From: an uncultured Lachnospiraceae bacterium
GTDB lineage: Bacteria; Bacillota; Clostridia; Lachnospirales; Lachnospiraceae
Length of the DNA stretch: 34,009 nucleotides
NCBI GenBank assembly: GCA_947630855.1
Contig: CANRJF010000029.1
Coordinates: forward strand, 1 to 34,009
Reading direction: 5' to 3'
The position numbers and the translations under genes were made by a program. Shown piece by piece: positions 33,025-34,009 of this stretch. A model generated the notes under the pieces. The model searched no databases. It saw only the letters and a program-made list of their open reading frames with translations, and was not told the origin of the DNA. Position 1 is the first letter of the stretch. Each line of letters opens with the position of its first letter.

Positions 33025-34009
33025 TTCCCTGATTCCCCCAGCTCGTAAGTATGGTTTTTTTCCAGTTTAAGGTTCCGATTGTAACAGGGGTCAGAAGATA
33101 AAAGCTGTTTTTTCCATTTCTCATAAAACAGTGCCCTCTCCCTCTTATCTTCCTTAACTTCCCTGCCTGCTTTTTCCTTCACCGCCACCTCCGGCGTCAC
33201 CACAGTCATAAAACCCGCCTCTCTCATGGAAAAGCTAAGGTCTGCCCCGTAGTATTCCCCGGAAAATGACAAATCCTCTTTTACCGCTTCCCAGGCACGT
33301 CTCTTTATCATCACACAGGCAAAAGACGTGGCGCTCACTTCCTTAGGGATTACCCCGTGTAGGAAATACCCTTTAAATTCCCCGGGCAGGCCGCTTAAGG
33401 AAGGAATCAGCCTTCCCTGCCCATCATACAGGTATCCGTTGGAAATCACCTTTCCCCGGGCATTTAAGACTTTCGCCCCCACAATTCCGTTCCTCTCCTG
33501 GGAACAAATGCTAAGAAGATTGATAAGGCCGTCCCCGGGAAAAGAGACGCCGTCCTTTACCAACAAAATATAATCTCCCTTTGCCTTATCTAATATACTT
33601 TTATCTAAAGAATCCGTAAGCAGGTATTCCGTTTTTATCCGGTAATCTTCACCGGAGAGGCTGTCTTTTACCTTATTTTTTAGGTAAGATGACATTTCCC
33701 CCGAAGAAGCCGCCACCGTTACTTTATAAGTGCCTTTTAACTTATATTTTACCCGGTAAACACCCAGATTTGCCGTTACCCTGGCAGTTCCTGACGTTCC
33801 CATGCGTTTTAAGTGTTCTTCAATTGCCCTGCATCCATTGTCAAAGGCATATGCCTTATCCACGCTGTTTCCTGCGGTGGAGCCTTCATGAATCCGCCAG
33901 TGGTAAAGGATTTTCGGCACATGACGGACAACTGCCCCCGCCTCCACACAGCGAAGCACAAAGTCATAATCCTGGGCGCCGTCAAAATCCGTTTTAAGCC
34001 CCCCTGTCT
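33021..34009 (-). CDS. GT2-family glycosyltransferase with two catalytic-type domains, partial (N-terminus outside window)
   Basis: The frame is open to the right edge of the window (coding from base 34007 in phase), so the start is not visible. The visible part begins in a GT2 domain with the motif DGAQDYDFVLRCVE followed by HVPKILYHWRIHEGSTA, typical of the acceptor side of rhamnan-type glycosyltransferases. From about the 90th visible residue a second GT2-like fold begins (YKVTVAASSGEMSSYL, DYILLVKDGVSF). Its C-terminus overlaps the next gene by 4 bp. A two-domain polymerase acting on a rhamnose polymer is a plausible role. The second domain lacks a clear DxD in the visible part and may be non-catalytic. 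Confidence 0.85.
   Translation of the reverse strand, partial: TGGLKTDFDGAQDYDFVLRCVEAGAVVRHVPKILYHWRIHEGSTAGNSVDKAYAFDNGCRAIEEHLKRMGTSGTARVTANLGVYRVKYKLKGTYKVTVAASSGEMSSYLKNKVKDSLSGEDYRIKTEYLLTDSLDKSILDKAKGDYILLVKDGVSFPGDGLINLLSICSQERNGIVGAKVLNARGKVISNGYLYDGQGRLIPSLSGLPGEFKGYFLHGVIPKEVSATSFACVMIKRRAWEAVKEDLSFSGEYYGADLSFSMREAGFMTVVTPEVAVKEKAGREVKEDKRERALFYEKWKKQLLSSDPCYNRNLKLEKNHTYELGESGK

Overview
The window looks like a chromosomal segment of a gut Lachnospiraceae (Clostridium cluster XIVa, Blautia-like) bacterium. Pointers are the moderate base composition, strong AGGAGG-type ribosome sites, two CUT1 sugar ABC operons that lack their own ATPase, wall hydrolases with fibronectin-III repeats, and a cellobiose phosphorylase that closely resembles clostridial enzymes. 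The genus is an inference. Almost every gene is on the minus strand; the only plus-strand genes are an Abi_2 gene and the cellobiose phosphorylase gene.

Layout. 1-1185: end of a locus with a 47-aa peptide gene and a partial zinc-ribbon/TPR/membrane protein. 1399-4047: valS. 4048-4440: a non-coding, repeat-rich stretch with a terminator and two palindromic elements. 4440-4580: a 46-aa single-span membrane peptide. 4672-12170: a beta-galactoside utilisation locus made of an AraC regulator, lipoprotein binding protein, two permeases and LacZ. 12293-13418: a plus-strand Abi_2 (AbiF/AbiD-like) HEPN gene whose short leader ends in a strong terminator just before the ribosome site. 13449-20655: a cellobiose locus with a LacI regulator, binding protein and two permeases on one strand and cellobiose phosphorylase divergently on the other, with matching operator-like boxes at both promoters. 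20734-28203: an operon of carbamate kinase and three peptidoglycan hydrolases. 28378-30941: an HtrA protease and a LytR-CpsA-Psr ligase. 31142-34009: three glycosyltransferase genes of a probable rhamnose-containing wall polysaccharide, the last cut by the window edge.

How the genes work together. The two sugar loci import beta-linked di- or oligosaccharides. One hydrolyses beta-galactosides in the cytoplasm; the other splits cellobiose phosphorolytically to glucose 1-phosphate and glucose, saving ATP. Both transporters must borrow an ATPase encoded elsewhere. The right half of the window is about the cell envelope: polymer synthesis (GT2/GT4), attachment to peptidoglycan (LCP), quality control (HtrA) and wall remodelling (amidases and glucosaminidases).

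The most interesting item is the Abi_2 gene at 12413-13357. It has a textbook promoter, about 60-70 nt of structured leader, a 7-bp G/C terminator stem capped by a UNCG-type tetraloop with a T run, and then an immediate ribosome site and a HEPN ribonuclease with an intact RxxxxH motif. This is the arrangement expected of an RNA-antitoxin/HEPN-toxin module of the abiF type. Other points worth a second look are a G9 tract in the middle of the AraC regulator gene, dispersed repeats bracketing lacZ, and a carbamate kinase of unusual N-terminal motif leading a wall-hydrolase operon.
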